From positions 1 to 6,230 of the forward strand of contig CAYVBE010000226.1 in assembly GCA_964448935.1 (NCBI GenBank): a stretch of 6,230 nucleotides of DNA. The letters are read 5' to 3'. Shown one piece after another: positions 1 to 6,230 of this stretch (position 1 is its first letter; every line of letters begins with the position of its first letter). The notes under the pieces were generated by a model that ran no database searches, had not been told where the DNA came from, and was given only the letters and a program-made list of their open reading frames with translations. A program made the translations under genes and the position numbers. This DNA comes from CAYVBE01 sp964448935. Lineage in GTDB: Bacteria; Planctomycetota; Brocadiia; SM23-32.

Positions 1-68
1 TAATTAATCGGCACCCGGTCGGGCTCCTCACTGGCCAGCGCCCGGAGAACTCGTTCCTTCGGTTTCAC
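1..68 (-). CDS. Uroporphyrinogen decarboxylase (URO-D)-like protein, N-terminal fragment
   Basis: Only 22 codons plus two bases lie in the window; the gene runs out of the left edge. Reading from GTG at 68-66 gives MKPKERVLRALASEEPDRVP followed by Ile-Asn. This closely fits the characteristic N-terminus of the URO-D superfamily (pattern: K-E-R-V-L-x-A-L-x-x-E-x-P-D-R-V-P-I), which includes HemE and the MtaA/CmuA-like corrinoid methyltransferases. The start is well defined: an in-frame TAG at 92-90 lies upstream, GTG is the first start codon after it, and GAGGAGG lies 9 bases before it. It follows the flavoprotein gene by 28 bases on the same strand. Paralogous URO-D-like proteins in glycan-degrading operons are usually not heme-synthesis enzymes; a methyltransferase-like role is inferred, not shown. 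Confidence 0.7.
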   Translation of the reverse strand, partial: MKPKERVLRALASEEPDRVPIN

Positions 69-77
69 CGTTTCGGG

Positions 78-84
78 CCTCCTC
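78..84 (-). promoter_or_regulatory. Shine-Dalgarno sequence for the URO-D-like gene
   Basis: GAGGAGG on the minus strand, ending 9 bases before the GTG at 68. It is the strongest ribosome-binding site in the window and lies in the only real intergenic gap (69-96). It supports the GTG as the true start. No hairpin terminator or promoter-like element is seen in the 28-base gap, so the downstream gene is probably on the same transcript. Confidence 0.75.
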
Positions 85-96
85 GTGGTCTACGGC

Positions 97-1374
97 TCAA
101 TCTTTTGCAGCCGGGTGGACCTGGATGCACAGGGTCCGCTGGATATCCTCCACCGCGACGTCCCGCGGCTCGATGCCCCGGCCGGCGGCTATGGCGGCCG
201 CCGTGCCGGAACCGGCGCCGATGGCCAGACAGATGCGTTGCACGCGGTAGGACGCGTGCGCCTCGTGGCTGCCGCTGATGCAGCGCCCGGCGGTCAGCAG
301 GCCGTCCGTCTCCCGCGGCACGAGGCAGCCGTAGGGTATATCGTAGGGCTTCACCGTCTCGGCCAGTCCGCGCGCCTGCCCGACGCCGTCGGGGTTGTGG
401 ATATCTATCACGAAACAGGCATCGCGCACGACCGCGGACCGCCGCTTGCGGCCGGCGACGAGGTCCTGGCGGGTCAGGCGGTCGAGGCCGAGCACACGCC
501 AGGTCTCGCGCACGCCGACCGCGCCGGGCATGCGGGAGATGAAGCAGTCCTCGTAGCCGGACGCGTGCTTCCGCAGGAACTCCGTTACGCTGAGCGCCTG
601 GCGCCGCCCCTCCAGCTCCGCGCGGGTCAGGTCTTCCACCCGTGTGCCGTCCGCACGGTTGACCTGCGTGGCGTTCACAATGCGCTCCCCGGTATTCGGC
701 GACTCGTAGAGGCGGATGACGCCGACGGACTCGGGAAGCTCACCTGCGCCCCGCCCCCCCATCACGACGTCGTGCCAGACGCCCTCGGGCACGCGCACTT
801 CGCGGGCCTGCCGCTCGCCGCCGCACAGGAGGCCGCGCTCCTTGTCCACACCGCCGAGACGGAACATGACGCTCATGGGCTGCAGCAGGCCGTCCTCCGG
901 GCGGCCCTTCTCGCAGGCGGCCCCGGCGGCGCGCGCCACGTCCGCGTCGCCCGTGGCATCCACCACCACCTTTGCGCCCAGCGCGAGCGCGCCCTGTTTT
1001 GACCAAGCCCGGACGCCGCGCACCGACCGTCCCTCGGTGATCGCATCGCAAACCCAGGTGTGCAGAAGCACCTCCGCCCCGGCCTCGCTCAGCATGTCCG
1101 CGTACACCAGGTCCAGAAGCTCCGGGTTGCCGCCCACGGCGGCGTATCGCTCGTCGAACTCGTCCAGGAAGGGCGAATCCGCTCCGCCCATGAGCGGCCC
1201 CACGGAGTTCATCACCCCGGCGCCGCCCAGCCGGCCGTAGCGCTCCACGATCAACGTGTCCGCGCCCAAACGCGCCGCGTGCAGTGCCGCCGCCACGCCG
1301 GACGGACCGCCGCCGGCGACCAGAACGTCCACGTCACGGAACAGTTCTTCTCCTCTCTCGGATGCAGCATTCAT
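97..1374 (-). CDS. FAD-dependent oxidoreductase (FAD_oxidored type)
   Basis: 425 residues from the ATG at 1374, which overlaps the sulfatase stop (ATGA) and has GAGGT 6 bases upstream. An open frame of 26 codons further upstream lies inside the sulfatase gene and looks like shadow sequence. Domains: Rossmann FAD-binding segment VDVLVAGGGPSGVAAALHAA (15-34, GxGxxG at 21-26) with the ribose-binding acid E44; VVDATGDADVARAAG at 137-151; and a C-terminal FAD site TAGRCISGSHEAHASYRVQR (361-380) followed by GAGSGTAAAIAAG. These match the FAD_oxidored family (Pfam PF12831), common beside sulfatases and glycosidases in Planctomycetes and Lentisphaerae; most members have no proven substrate. No iron-sulfur cysteine cluster or signal peptide is seen. 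A redox step on a released sugar or related compound is a guess from the neighbours. ATG at 1370 is out of frame. Confidence 0.9.
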   Translation of the reverse strand: MNAASERGEELFRDVDVLVAGGGPSGVAAALHAARLGADTLIVERYGRLGGAGVMNSVGPLMGGADSPFLDEFDERYAAVGGNPELLDLVYADMLSEAGAEVLLHTWVCDAITEGRSVRGVRAWSKQGALALGAKVVVDATGDADVARAAGAACEKGRPEDGLLQPMSVMFRLGGVDKERGLLCGGERQAREVRVPEGVWHDVVMGGRGAGELPESVGVIRLYESPNTGERIVNATQVNRADGTRVEDLTRAELEGRRQALSVTEFLRKHASGYEDCFISRMPGAVGVRETWRVLGLDRLTRQDLVAGRKRRSAVVRDACFVIDIHNPDGVGQARGLAETVKPYDIPYGCLVPRETDGLLTAGRCISGSHEAHASYRVQRICLAIGAGSGTAAAIAAGRGIEPRDVAVEDIQRTLCIQVHPAAKD

Positions 1375-2849
1375 GGGCAGACCTCGTCGTGCGGCTTGAG
1401 CCTGTAGCGGTTCTCGGGCGGCGGCAGCGTGTCCTCCAGCCGCAGGAGCCACTGTATGAGCTGTTCCTGCAACCGGACGCGCACGGCACGGCAGGATTCA
1501 TCGTCCCACCGGTTTTGCAGCTCCACGGGATCGTCGGGCAGGTTGTAGAGCTGGTTGCGCCCGTCGCTGCTGACCACCATCTTCCAGTCGCCGGACCGGA
1601 TGGCCCGCCGGGTGCCGCTCTGGGTGCGGCTGTTGAGCTCGTCGAAGCCGCCCCACGCCTCGCCGTCGGGCGATGGGCGGAACCCGTCCTCGCGCGGGTC
1701 CAGGTCCTCGGTGCCGTCGTGGACCTCGCCACCGTAGCCCTGCTCCACGACGATGGACCGATACCTGGCCGGATCGTCCTCGCCCCGCAGCAGGCCGCCC
1801 AGGTCGCGTCCCTGCACGCCGACAGGCATCCGCGCGCCGGCCATGCTGCACAGCGTGGGCAGCAGGTCCGCGATGGAGACGTGCGCCGGGTTTACCTCAG
1901 AGCGCGGCTCCACGCCGAAGCCGTTGAAGATCAGCGGTATGCGCGTGGTGGCCTCCGGCAGGCCGGGGCCCTTGCGGAGCAGACCGTATTCGCCGACGAA
2001 ATCCCCGTGGTCGCTCAGGACCACGATCAGCGTATCGTCGCGCAGCCCGCGCCGCTCCAGGTGCTCCGTGAAGCGGCGGACCTGGTCGTCAATCAGGCGC
2101 AACATGCCGTGGTAGTTCGAGCGCGCGCGGTCGAAGGTCGCGTCGTAGTCGGGAAAGGCCCGGCGGAAGCCCTCCCGGCACCAGCGCCACGCGAAGGGCC
2201 GGTCCTTCAGGTCTTCCGCGCTGCTGCGGAGGGGCGGCAGATCGTCCGGCGGGAACATGTCGTAGTAGGGCTCGGGCACCTGGTAGGGATTGTGCGGCTC
2301 GGCGAAGCTTATCCACAGGAAGAAGGGCTTTTCCGACGGCCGGTCCACCCAGTCGCACGCATCGTCCACGATGCGATACGGGTACTGCAACTCGACGGGA
2401 AACGGCGTCGGCTCGCGCACCAGGTGCATCGTGTGTCCCTGCAGGAACGCGTTGAAGGCGCGCTCCTCGGCGGTATCGGCGGGTGCGTTCTGGTGGCCGT
2501 ACCAGAGGAATTCGTCGTAGCGGTCTTCGGGCAGCGGGGAGTGCTTCTTGCCGCAGAGCGCGGTGCGATAGCCGGCATCGCGCAGGAGGGTGACGAGTTC
2601 GCCCTCGGCCACCCAGTCGGAGTTGTCGTTGCAGCGGATGCCCGTGGCACTGCCGAAGCGGCCGGTCAACATGCTGACCCGCGCCGGCACACAGGCCGGG
2701 CAGGTGGTGTAGGCGCGGTCGAACCACTGCCCTCCAGCCGCAAGCCGGTCGCAGAAGGGCATGGTGTCCACCGGGTAGCCCTCACGCGCCACCAGGTCGG
2801 CGCGCTGCTGGTCGGTCATGATGATAACGATATTGGGCCGGTCAGGCAT
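1371..2849 (-). CDS. Formylglycine-dependent sulfatase (S1/alkaline phosphatase superfamily)
   Basis: 492 residues, the usual length for the family. The N-terminus goes straight into the first strand (RPNIVIIMTDQQ), with no signal peptide. C53-V-P-A-R57 followed by LTGR is the formylglycine signature; Cys53 would be oxidised to formylglycine by a maturase not encoded here. Other active-site elements are D13-Q14, G100-K-K-H103 (the GKWH position), H186 in EPHNPY, D280-H281 in SDHGD and K293 in LLRKG. The C-terminal subdomain ends with the typical GDWKMVV...QLYNLPDDP pattern. Expected reaction: hydrolysis of a sulfate ester, here probably on a sugar given the two neighbouring glycosidases. The D-Q/D-H metal set is also found in phosphonate monoester hydrolases and choline sulfatases, so a different ester is possible. 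The start overlaps the GH43-like gene by 8 bases and has GGAGAG 7 bases upstream. Confidence 0.93.
   Translation of the reverse strand: MPDRPNIVIIMTDQQRADLVAREGYPVDTMPFCDRLAAGGQWFDRAYTTCPACVPARVSMLTGRFGSATGIRCNDNSDWVAEGELVTLLRDAGYRTALCGKKHSPLPEDRYDEFLWYGHQNAPADTAEERAFNAFLQGHTMHLVREPTPFPVELQYPYRIVDDACDWVDRPSEKPFFLWISFAEPHNPYQVPEPYYDMFPPDDLPPLRSSAEDLKDRPFAWRWCREGFRRAFPDYDATFDRARSNYHGMLRLIDDQVRRFTEHLERRGLRDDTLIVVLSDHGDFVGEYGLLRKGPGLPEATTRIPLIFNGFGVEPRSEVNPAHVSIADLLPTLCSMAGARMPVGVQGRDLGGLLRGEDDPARYRSIVVEQGYGGEVHDGTEDLDPREDGFRPSPDGEAWGGFDELNSRTQSGTRRAIRSGDWKMVVSSDGRNQLYNLPDDPVELQNRWDDESCRAVRVRLQEQLIQWLLRLEDTLPPPENRYRLKPHDEVCP
1381..1385 (-). promoter_or_regulatory. Shine-Dalgarno sequence for the FAD oxidoreductase gene
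   Basis: GAGGT on the minus strand, 6 bases before the ATG at 1374, inside the last codons of the sulfatase gene. It favours the 425-residue form over the longer upstream reading. Confidence 0.6.
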
Positions 2850-3780
2850 TCTTGATCTCTCCGGTGCTCAGGTGATCGCCGTGGTCACGGACGGCGAAGA
2901 GGCGCAGGCGCTCCCGTCCGTCGGCATTTGGCTGGTGGAGGGCCAGCAGGAGTTCGTCCTCGAAGGTGCGGAACAGCATGGCGTGGCCGCCATCCTCGCC
3001 CACCAGCAGCCGCTGGTCGGTCCATGGCCCGGCGATGCGGCCGCTCTCGGACCGCGCGGTCACCACGCTGTAGTGCTCGCCCGGGATGTCGGTGGACCAG
3101 AGCATGAGAAGCTCCCCCGCCGCCGTGCGGTGCATGAAGGGAGCGTCGGTGACCAGCGGCCTGCCCTCCTCGCGCACTACGCCAGGCGCGTCGGAGGCGT
3201 GGAAGAGCACCCGCGGCTCGCCCACCGTGTCGCTCAGATCCGGCGTTAGCCGCACCGCGTCCATCCGCCCGTCCACCACCTGTACCCACTCGTGGCAGAA
3301 GACCATCCACGGCGCGCCGTCCTCGACGTGCAGCGTGCCGTCGAGCGCCATCCACCCGGGCGGGGTCAGCGACTCCTCGCTGACCGCCTCGAACGGTCCG
3401 AGCAGATCGTCGGCGACGAAAACGTGCGTCCCCCGCCTGCGCAGCTCCGGCCAGTCCGGGGAGTCCACCGGCCGTTCCCCGTCCAGCCGTTCGTGGAAGG
3501 TGAGCGTGGTGAGCAGATACCATCGTCCGCGCCACCGGTGCACCTCGGGCGCCCAGACCATGTGCAGGTCGGGTTCCGACGACAGATCGAGCACCGGTTC
3601 CGGCTCGCTCCAGCGCTCAAGGTCGGGGCTGCTGTATGCCTCGACACCGAGGAAGTCGCTGCCGGTGCGATTTCCGCTCTGCGCGTAAAGCCGGTAGAGA
3701 CCGGCCTCAGCGTGGGCCACGATGAAGGGGTCGCGCACGCGGATGTCGCCGCGCGCCAGGGGGTAGGTTTCGTCGGTCAT
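2842..3780 (-). CDS. GH43-like five-bladed beta-propeller glycosidase
   Basis: 312 residues. The ATG at 3780 overlaps the stop of the upstream gene (ATGA). The open frame continues upstream for hundreds of codons inside the glycosidase gene, but that part is arginine-rich shadow translation, so this ATG is the start. Homology to glycoside hydrolase family 43 is suggested by RDPFI near 16-20 (D17, expected catalytic base), WAPEVH at 76-81, ALDGTLHVEDG at 145-155 (D147, expected pKa modulator) and TDAPF at 211-215, which sits where family members carry the general-acid Glu. GGHAMLFRTFEDELLLALHQ near the C-terminus is typical of a subgroup annotated as family 43. GH43 members usually act as xylosidases, arabinofuranosidases or galactosidases on oligosaccharides; the substrate here cannot be read. 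There is no signal peptide, so it is probably cytoplasmic. The acid position is Asp212 rather than Glu, so activity is uncertain. Confidence 0.85.
   Translation of the reverse strand: MTDETYPLARGDIRVRDPFIVAHAEAGLYRLYAQSGNRTGSDFLGVEAYSSPDLERWSEPEPVLDLSSEPDLHMVWAPEVHRWRGRWYLLTTLTFHERLDGERPVDSPDWPELRRRGTHVFVADDLLGPFEAVSEESLTPPGWMALDGTLHVEDGAPWMVFCHEWVQVVDGRMDAVRLTPDLSDTVGEPRVLFHASDAPGVVREEGRPLVTDAPFMHRTAAGELLMLWSTDIPGEHYSVVTARSESGRIAGPWTDQRLLVGEDGGHAMLFRTFEDELLLALHQPNADGRERLRLFAVRDHGDHLSTGEIKNA
2857..2862 (-). promoter_or_regulatory. Shine-Dalgarno sequence for the sulfatase gene
   Basis: GGAGAG on the minus strand, 7 bases before the ATG at 2849. It lies inside the end of the GH43-like gene and fixes the sulfatase start, which overlaps the preceding stop by 8 bases. 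Confidence 0.7.
3777..3780 (-). promoter_or_regulatory. ATGA stop/start overlap, likely translational coupling
   Basis: The TGA of the barrel glycosidase gene and the ATG of the GH43-like gene share ATGA. Only a weak GGTGG (3794-3790) lies 9 bases upstream, so initiation here probably depends on ribosomes finishing the upstream gene. The same ATGA arrangement occurs at 1374-1371 between the sulfatase and the flavoprotein. Confidence 0.6.
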
Positions 3781-6230
3781 TGTCCGTTTCCACCGCCGGT
3801 CAGTGTTATCTCGATCTCGCCGGCGGCGAGTCCGTCGGCGTCGAAGCAGACGTAGCGCGACTCCTCGATGGCGCTCATCTCGAAGGGCACCTCCGCGCCG
3901 TCCACGTGCACGGCGACGGCCGTCCGCCCCTCCGGCAGCAGCACCTCGAAGGCGCGTTCGTCCGAGTTGGCCGCCACCCCGATGTGCAGGGACTCGTCCT
4001 TGCGCCGGTAGCTGTAACGCACGTAACCGCAGCCCTCGTCGTATCTTATGCAGGCAGTTACCTCGCCGACGCCGGTCGCCGGCCAGCGGGGAGTCAGCCG
4101 CAGCGCGTCCATGTTGCGTCCCTCGTCGTGGACGCCCACCAGTCCGCGCACCAGCGCGTGCATCAGGCCGCCCGCGCCCCAGGCCGGGGGAACGCCGCCG
4201 TCGGTCGGCACGGGCATGAAGAAGGGCGGCGCGTCGCTGGCGGTCAGCGCGACCACAAACCATTCGGCGCCGTCCCGCGAGGCGCGCAGCTCGATGCGCT
4301 CGACCTCGCGGTCCGGATGGGGGTTCTCCAGGCCGTGCGCGGTCAGGCCGACGCGCCAGAATTCCTCGTTGCCGCCGGTCCACGCCACCACGGTGTCGCG
4401 GCACTCCCGGCGCGACTGGTCCGGCGGTTCGGGGCTCCACCACCTGGCCACGTGCCGACCGCGCATGATGTATTGCTCGTGCTCCGTGCCGTCGGCGTAG
4501 ACGATTTTCAGCTCCCCGACCACCTGCCCCCCGCCGCCCGCCGCGTGCAGCAGGTAGAGCGACTTGAACCGCCTGTTTACCGATATGCAGGCGGCCTCCG
4601 CATAATCCCGCTTGTCCCTCGCCAGCCGCAGACATCCCCGGCCATCGTTGCCGGAGGGGTCTATGATGTCGAAGGGAACGGCCTCGAACTCCTGCCGCCC
4701 GGTGGGCAGCGTGCGGAGGTCGTTGCCGGGCTCGTCGGACCAGCCCGGGTGCTCCTGCCTCCGGGTGCAGACCAGGTCCGCGTTGGCCGCCTCGCGCAGG
4801 TCGAGGGTCCGGAAGGACCGCTCCGGCGGCTCCGGCATCGCCCCGCGCAAGCCGGGAACGAACGTGTCCCCGTGCGGCCAGAACAGGTCCAGGCAGCGGC
4901 TCAGGATGTCGGCGCCGTATTCCTCGAAACCGTGCTCGAACGCCCCGTGCGCCAGCTCGCCCCCGGTCATGATGGTGACCGCGCCGTTGGTGTAAACCCA
5001 CTCCGGCAGGTGGAAGCCGCGCTTGAACGGCGGGTAGATGCCGAACCACTCCGCCGGGCTGCTCTCGGGCATCTCCTCGCGAATGCGCCGGTAGGTCCGC
5101 ACGATCGCGGCGACCTTCTCGTGGCCGATCCCGCGGCCGGTGGCGTAGGCGTTGGAGAGGGAGACCTGCTTCGATTCGTCCACGCCGAAGTCCCGCTCAA
5201 ATCCCGGGTCCTCGCTCACGTGGTGGGTGTAGAACTCGCCGTTCCAGGATACCTCTTCCAGCCGCTCCAGCAGGTGCTCGGAGAACTCCCGCGCCTCCTT
5301 CGCCTCCTGGTCCCGCCCCACGTGCTCAAGCATCTCGGCCAGCTTTCGGCAGCTATCGGCCATGCCGGTGTTGTCGCCGTGGAAGACGCCGTAAACGGTC
5401 ACGCCCGGCTTGGCATCCATGATGTCGCCGTCCACGCGGGCGGCGTCGTACTGCGACTGATAGTCCCAGAGGTCAATGCAGTAGGGCCGCTTGAGAAGCT
5501 GGTACTTCTCCGACCAGAAGTAGGGGCTGGTGCGGCTGAAGTTCACCGCGGCCAGCGCGCTGTCCAGCTTGCCGGCCATCCACTCGTCGTCGCCGGTAGC
5601 CTGCCAGATCATGTGGATGCCGCCGATGTACATGTGCTCCAGGTCGTTCATGACCGGCTGGCGGGCGAAGATGGCCTGGTCGCGGTTGATGCGCTTGCTC
5701 CACTCCTCGCCCCAGCGCCACTCGAAGTGGTAGGGATAGCGGGGATCGGCGGTCTTGCTGAAGTCCCAGATCATGCCGTCTTCGCGCTGCTGGTCGGCGT
5801 GCAGGTCAATGACGTCCTTCAGGTGCCGGCGGAAGTAGATGCCGCCCTTGAGGGCATGGATGGTGTCGCGGCTGGTGATGCTGTGCAGGCGATAGATGCG
5901 CTCGCCGTCGCCCACCACGAAGTCGCGACCGCGGAAGAAGCTGGCGATGGTGTGCTCCAGCATGTAGAGCAGGCGGCGGAAACGGCCGCCCTCGTCGTCA
6001 ATGGCCGTGCGGCAGTCCACGGGGAAGGTGGCCCGTGCGATCTCCGCCCCCGCGTCGTCGTGCAGGGAGACGACGTGAGTGCCCAGGGCGCCGGAGGCCC
6101 GGAAGGTGGTCTCCGTGCCCGTGTCCTCGTGGTATAGCCGCCCCGTGCCGTCCCAGACGCGGATCGTTCCGGCGGGTTGCGCCGATACGCCGATAAGGTC
6201 CAGCGGCAGCGCCGGTCTGTTGTCCAACGA
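3777..6230 (-). CDS. Six-hairpin (alpha/alpha barrel) glycosidase-like protein with inserted beta-sandwich domain, probably 5'-partial
   Basis: At least 816 residues, read from a possible TTG at 6227; the frame is still open at the window edge, so the true start may lie outside. Residues 1-75 are beta-rich, with a segment resembling an Ig-like strand pattern. Residues about 80-470 are helical with features of (alpha/alpha)6 glycosidases: FFRGRDF, a DGMIWDF loop near 150-156, repeated aromatic and acidic positions, and PEWVYTNGAV near 408-416. Residues about 511-665 form a beta-sandwich resembling carbohydrate-binding modules (VPFDIIDP, SLYLLHA, YADGT, NPHPD). PPAWGAGGLMHALVRGLVG at 680-698 looks like the last barrel helix, and a C-terminal beta domain follows, as in GH78/GH65-like enzymes. 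No catalytic acid can be assigned with certainty; D154, E409 and nearby acids are candidates. Specificity is unknown. It is the first visible gene of the operon and overlaps the next gene by ATGA. Confidence 0.85.
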   Translation of the reverse strand, partial: SLDNRPALPLDLIGVSAQPAGTIRVWDGTGRLYHEDTGTETTFRASGALGTHVVSLHDDAGAEIARATFPVDCRTAIDDEGGRFRRLLYMLEHTIASFFRGRDFVVGDGERIYRLHSITSRDTIHALKGGIYFRRHLKDVIDLHADQQREDGMIWDFSKTADPRYPYHFEWRWGEEWSKRINRDQAIFARQPVMNDLEHMYIGGIHMIWQATGDDEWMAGKLDSALAAVNFSRTSPYFWSEKYQLLKRPYCIDLWDYQSQYDAARVDGDIMDAKPGVTVYGVFHGDNTGMADSCRKLAEMLEHVGRDQEAKEAREFSEHLLERLEEVSWNGEFYTHHVSEDPGFERDFGVDESKQVSLSNAYATGRGIGHEKVAAIVRTYRRIREEMPESSPAEWFGIYPPFKRGFHLPEWVYTNGAVTIMTGGELAHGAFEHGFEEYGADILSRCLDLFWPHGDTFVPGLRGAMPEPPERSFRTLDLREAANADLVCTRRQEHPGWSDEPGNDLRTLPTGRQEFEAVPFDIIDPSGNDGRGCLRLARDKRDYAEAACISVNRRFKSLYLLHAAGGGGQVVGELKIVYADGTEHEQYIMRGRHVARWWSPEPPDQSRRECRDTVVAWTGGNEEFWRVGLTAHGLENPHPDREVERIELRASRDGAEWFVVALTASDAPPFFMPVPTDGGVPPAWGAGGLMHALVRGLVGVHDEGRNMDALRLTPRWPATGVGEVTACIRYDEGCGYVRYSYRRKDESLHIGVAANSDERAFEVLLPEGRTAVAVHVDGAEVPFEMSAIEESRYVCFDADGLAAGEIEITLTGGGNGQ
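4233..4697 (-). other. Carbohydrate-binding-like beta-sandwich domain inside the glycosidase gene
   Basis: Encodes about residues 511-665 of the barrel protein. The stretch is rich in alternating hydrophobic strands and has the recurring pattern VPFDIIDP, then a CLRLAR strand, then SLYLLHA, YADGT, a WW pair near 596-597, AW at 615-616 and NPHPD near 635-639. From memory this resembles NPCBM-like or galactose-binding-like modules found in large Planctomycete and Lentisphaera glycosidases. Boundaries are approximate and the ligand is unknown. Confidence 0.5.

Noticed and set aside
69..96. A possible terminator or promoter between the flavoprotein and URO-D-like genes
   Set aside because: The 28 bases contain a Shine-Dalgarno sequence but no inverted repeat with a T-run and no -10/-35 pair.
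85..1002. A 305-codon plus-strand open frame opposite the FAD oxidoreductase gene
   Set aside because: The composition is biased and no domain is seen; the minus-strand frame carries clear FAD-binding motifs.
1375..1452. A 26-residue N-terminal extension of the FAD oxidoreductase
   Set aside because: It lies within the sulfatase coding region and is Ala/Arg-rich. The ATG at 1374 has a Shine-Dalgarno sequence and the ATGA overlap, and sits a normal distance before the Rossmann strand.
1284..2855. A 523-codon plus-strand open frame opposite the sulfatase gene
   Set aside because: It is an antisense shadow: no motif, no ribosome-binding site of note, and the minus strand encodes a complete sulfatase with all key residues.
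3781..5049. A 735-codon minus-strand frame that would fuse about 420 extra residues onto the GH43-like protein
   Set aside because: The extra part lies out of frame inside the glycosidase gene and translates to low-complexity Arg/Gly/Ala-rich sequence. The ATGA junction at 3780 gives a normal GH43 start.
3780..6137. A 785-codon plus-strand open frame opposite the glycosidase gene
   Set aside because: The translation is rich in Val, Ala, Arg and His with no recognisable domain. It mirrors the real gene on the minus strand and is a common artefact in high-GC DNA.
1..6230. A search for CRISPR arrays, tRNAs, insertion sequences, inverted repeats and defence genes
   Set aside because: Nothing of this kind was seen by eye; almost every base is accounted for by the five minus-strand genes.

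Overview
The window is high in G+C and comes from a bacterium. All supported coding sequence lies on the minus strand, and the genes are packed into what looks like one operon read from right to left. No promoter or terminator is visible, because both ends of the operon fall outside the window. The gene set is two glycosidase-type proteins, an S1-type sulfatase, a flavoprotein of the FAD_oxidored type and a uroporphyrinogen decarboxylase (URO-D)-like protein. This is typical of carbohydrate-degrading bacteria of the Planctomycetota/Verrucomicrobiota/Lentisphaerota kind, or of related uncultured groups (Poribacteria, Hydrogenedentota, Armatimonadota). That placement is inferred from gene content only and is tentative.

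Order of transcription, from the right edge leftwards: (1) 6230-3777, a large six-hairpin (alpha/alpha barrel) glycosidase-like protein that is probably cut at its N-terminus by the window edge. It carries a beta-sandwich that seems to be inserted before the last barrel hairpin. (2) 3780-2842, a 312-residue GH43-like five-bladed propeller protein. (3) 2849-1371, a 492-residue formylglycine-type sulfatase. (4) 1374-97, a 425-residue FAD-dependent oxidoreductase. (5) 68-1, the first 22 codons of a URO-D/corrinoid-methyltransferase-like gene with a GTG start, running out of the left edge. The first three junctions are stop/start overlaps of 4, 8 and 4 bases. The last gap is 28 bases and holds a strong Shine-Dalgarno sequence. 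The layout points to translational coupling and joint function.

A reasonable model is a catabolic operon for a decorated glycan. The sulfatase would remove sulfate esters, the barrel and propeller enzymes would cut glycosidic bonds, and the flavoprotein and URO-D-like protein would handle a sugar or a methyl or other small group released from it. None of the three complete proteins has an N-terminal signal peptide, which suggests that imported oligosaccharides are processed in the cytoplasm. No RNA genes, mobile elements, repeats or CRISPR arrays were seen. Long plus-strand reading frames across the window are antisense shadows of the minus-strand genes in high-GC DNA.
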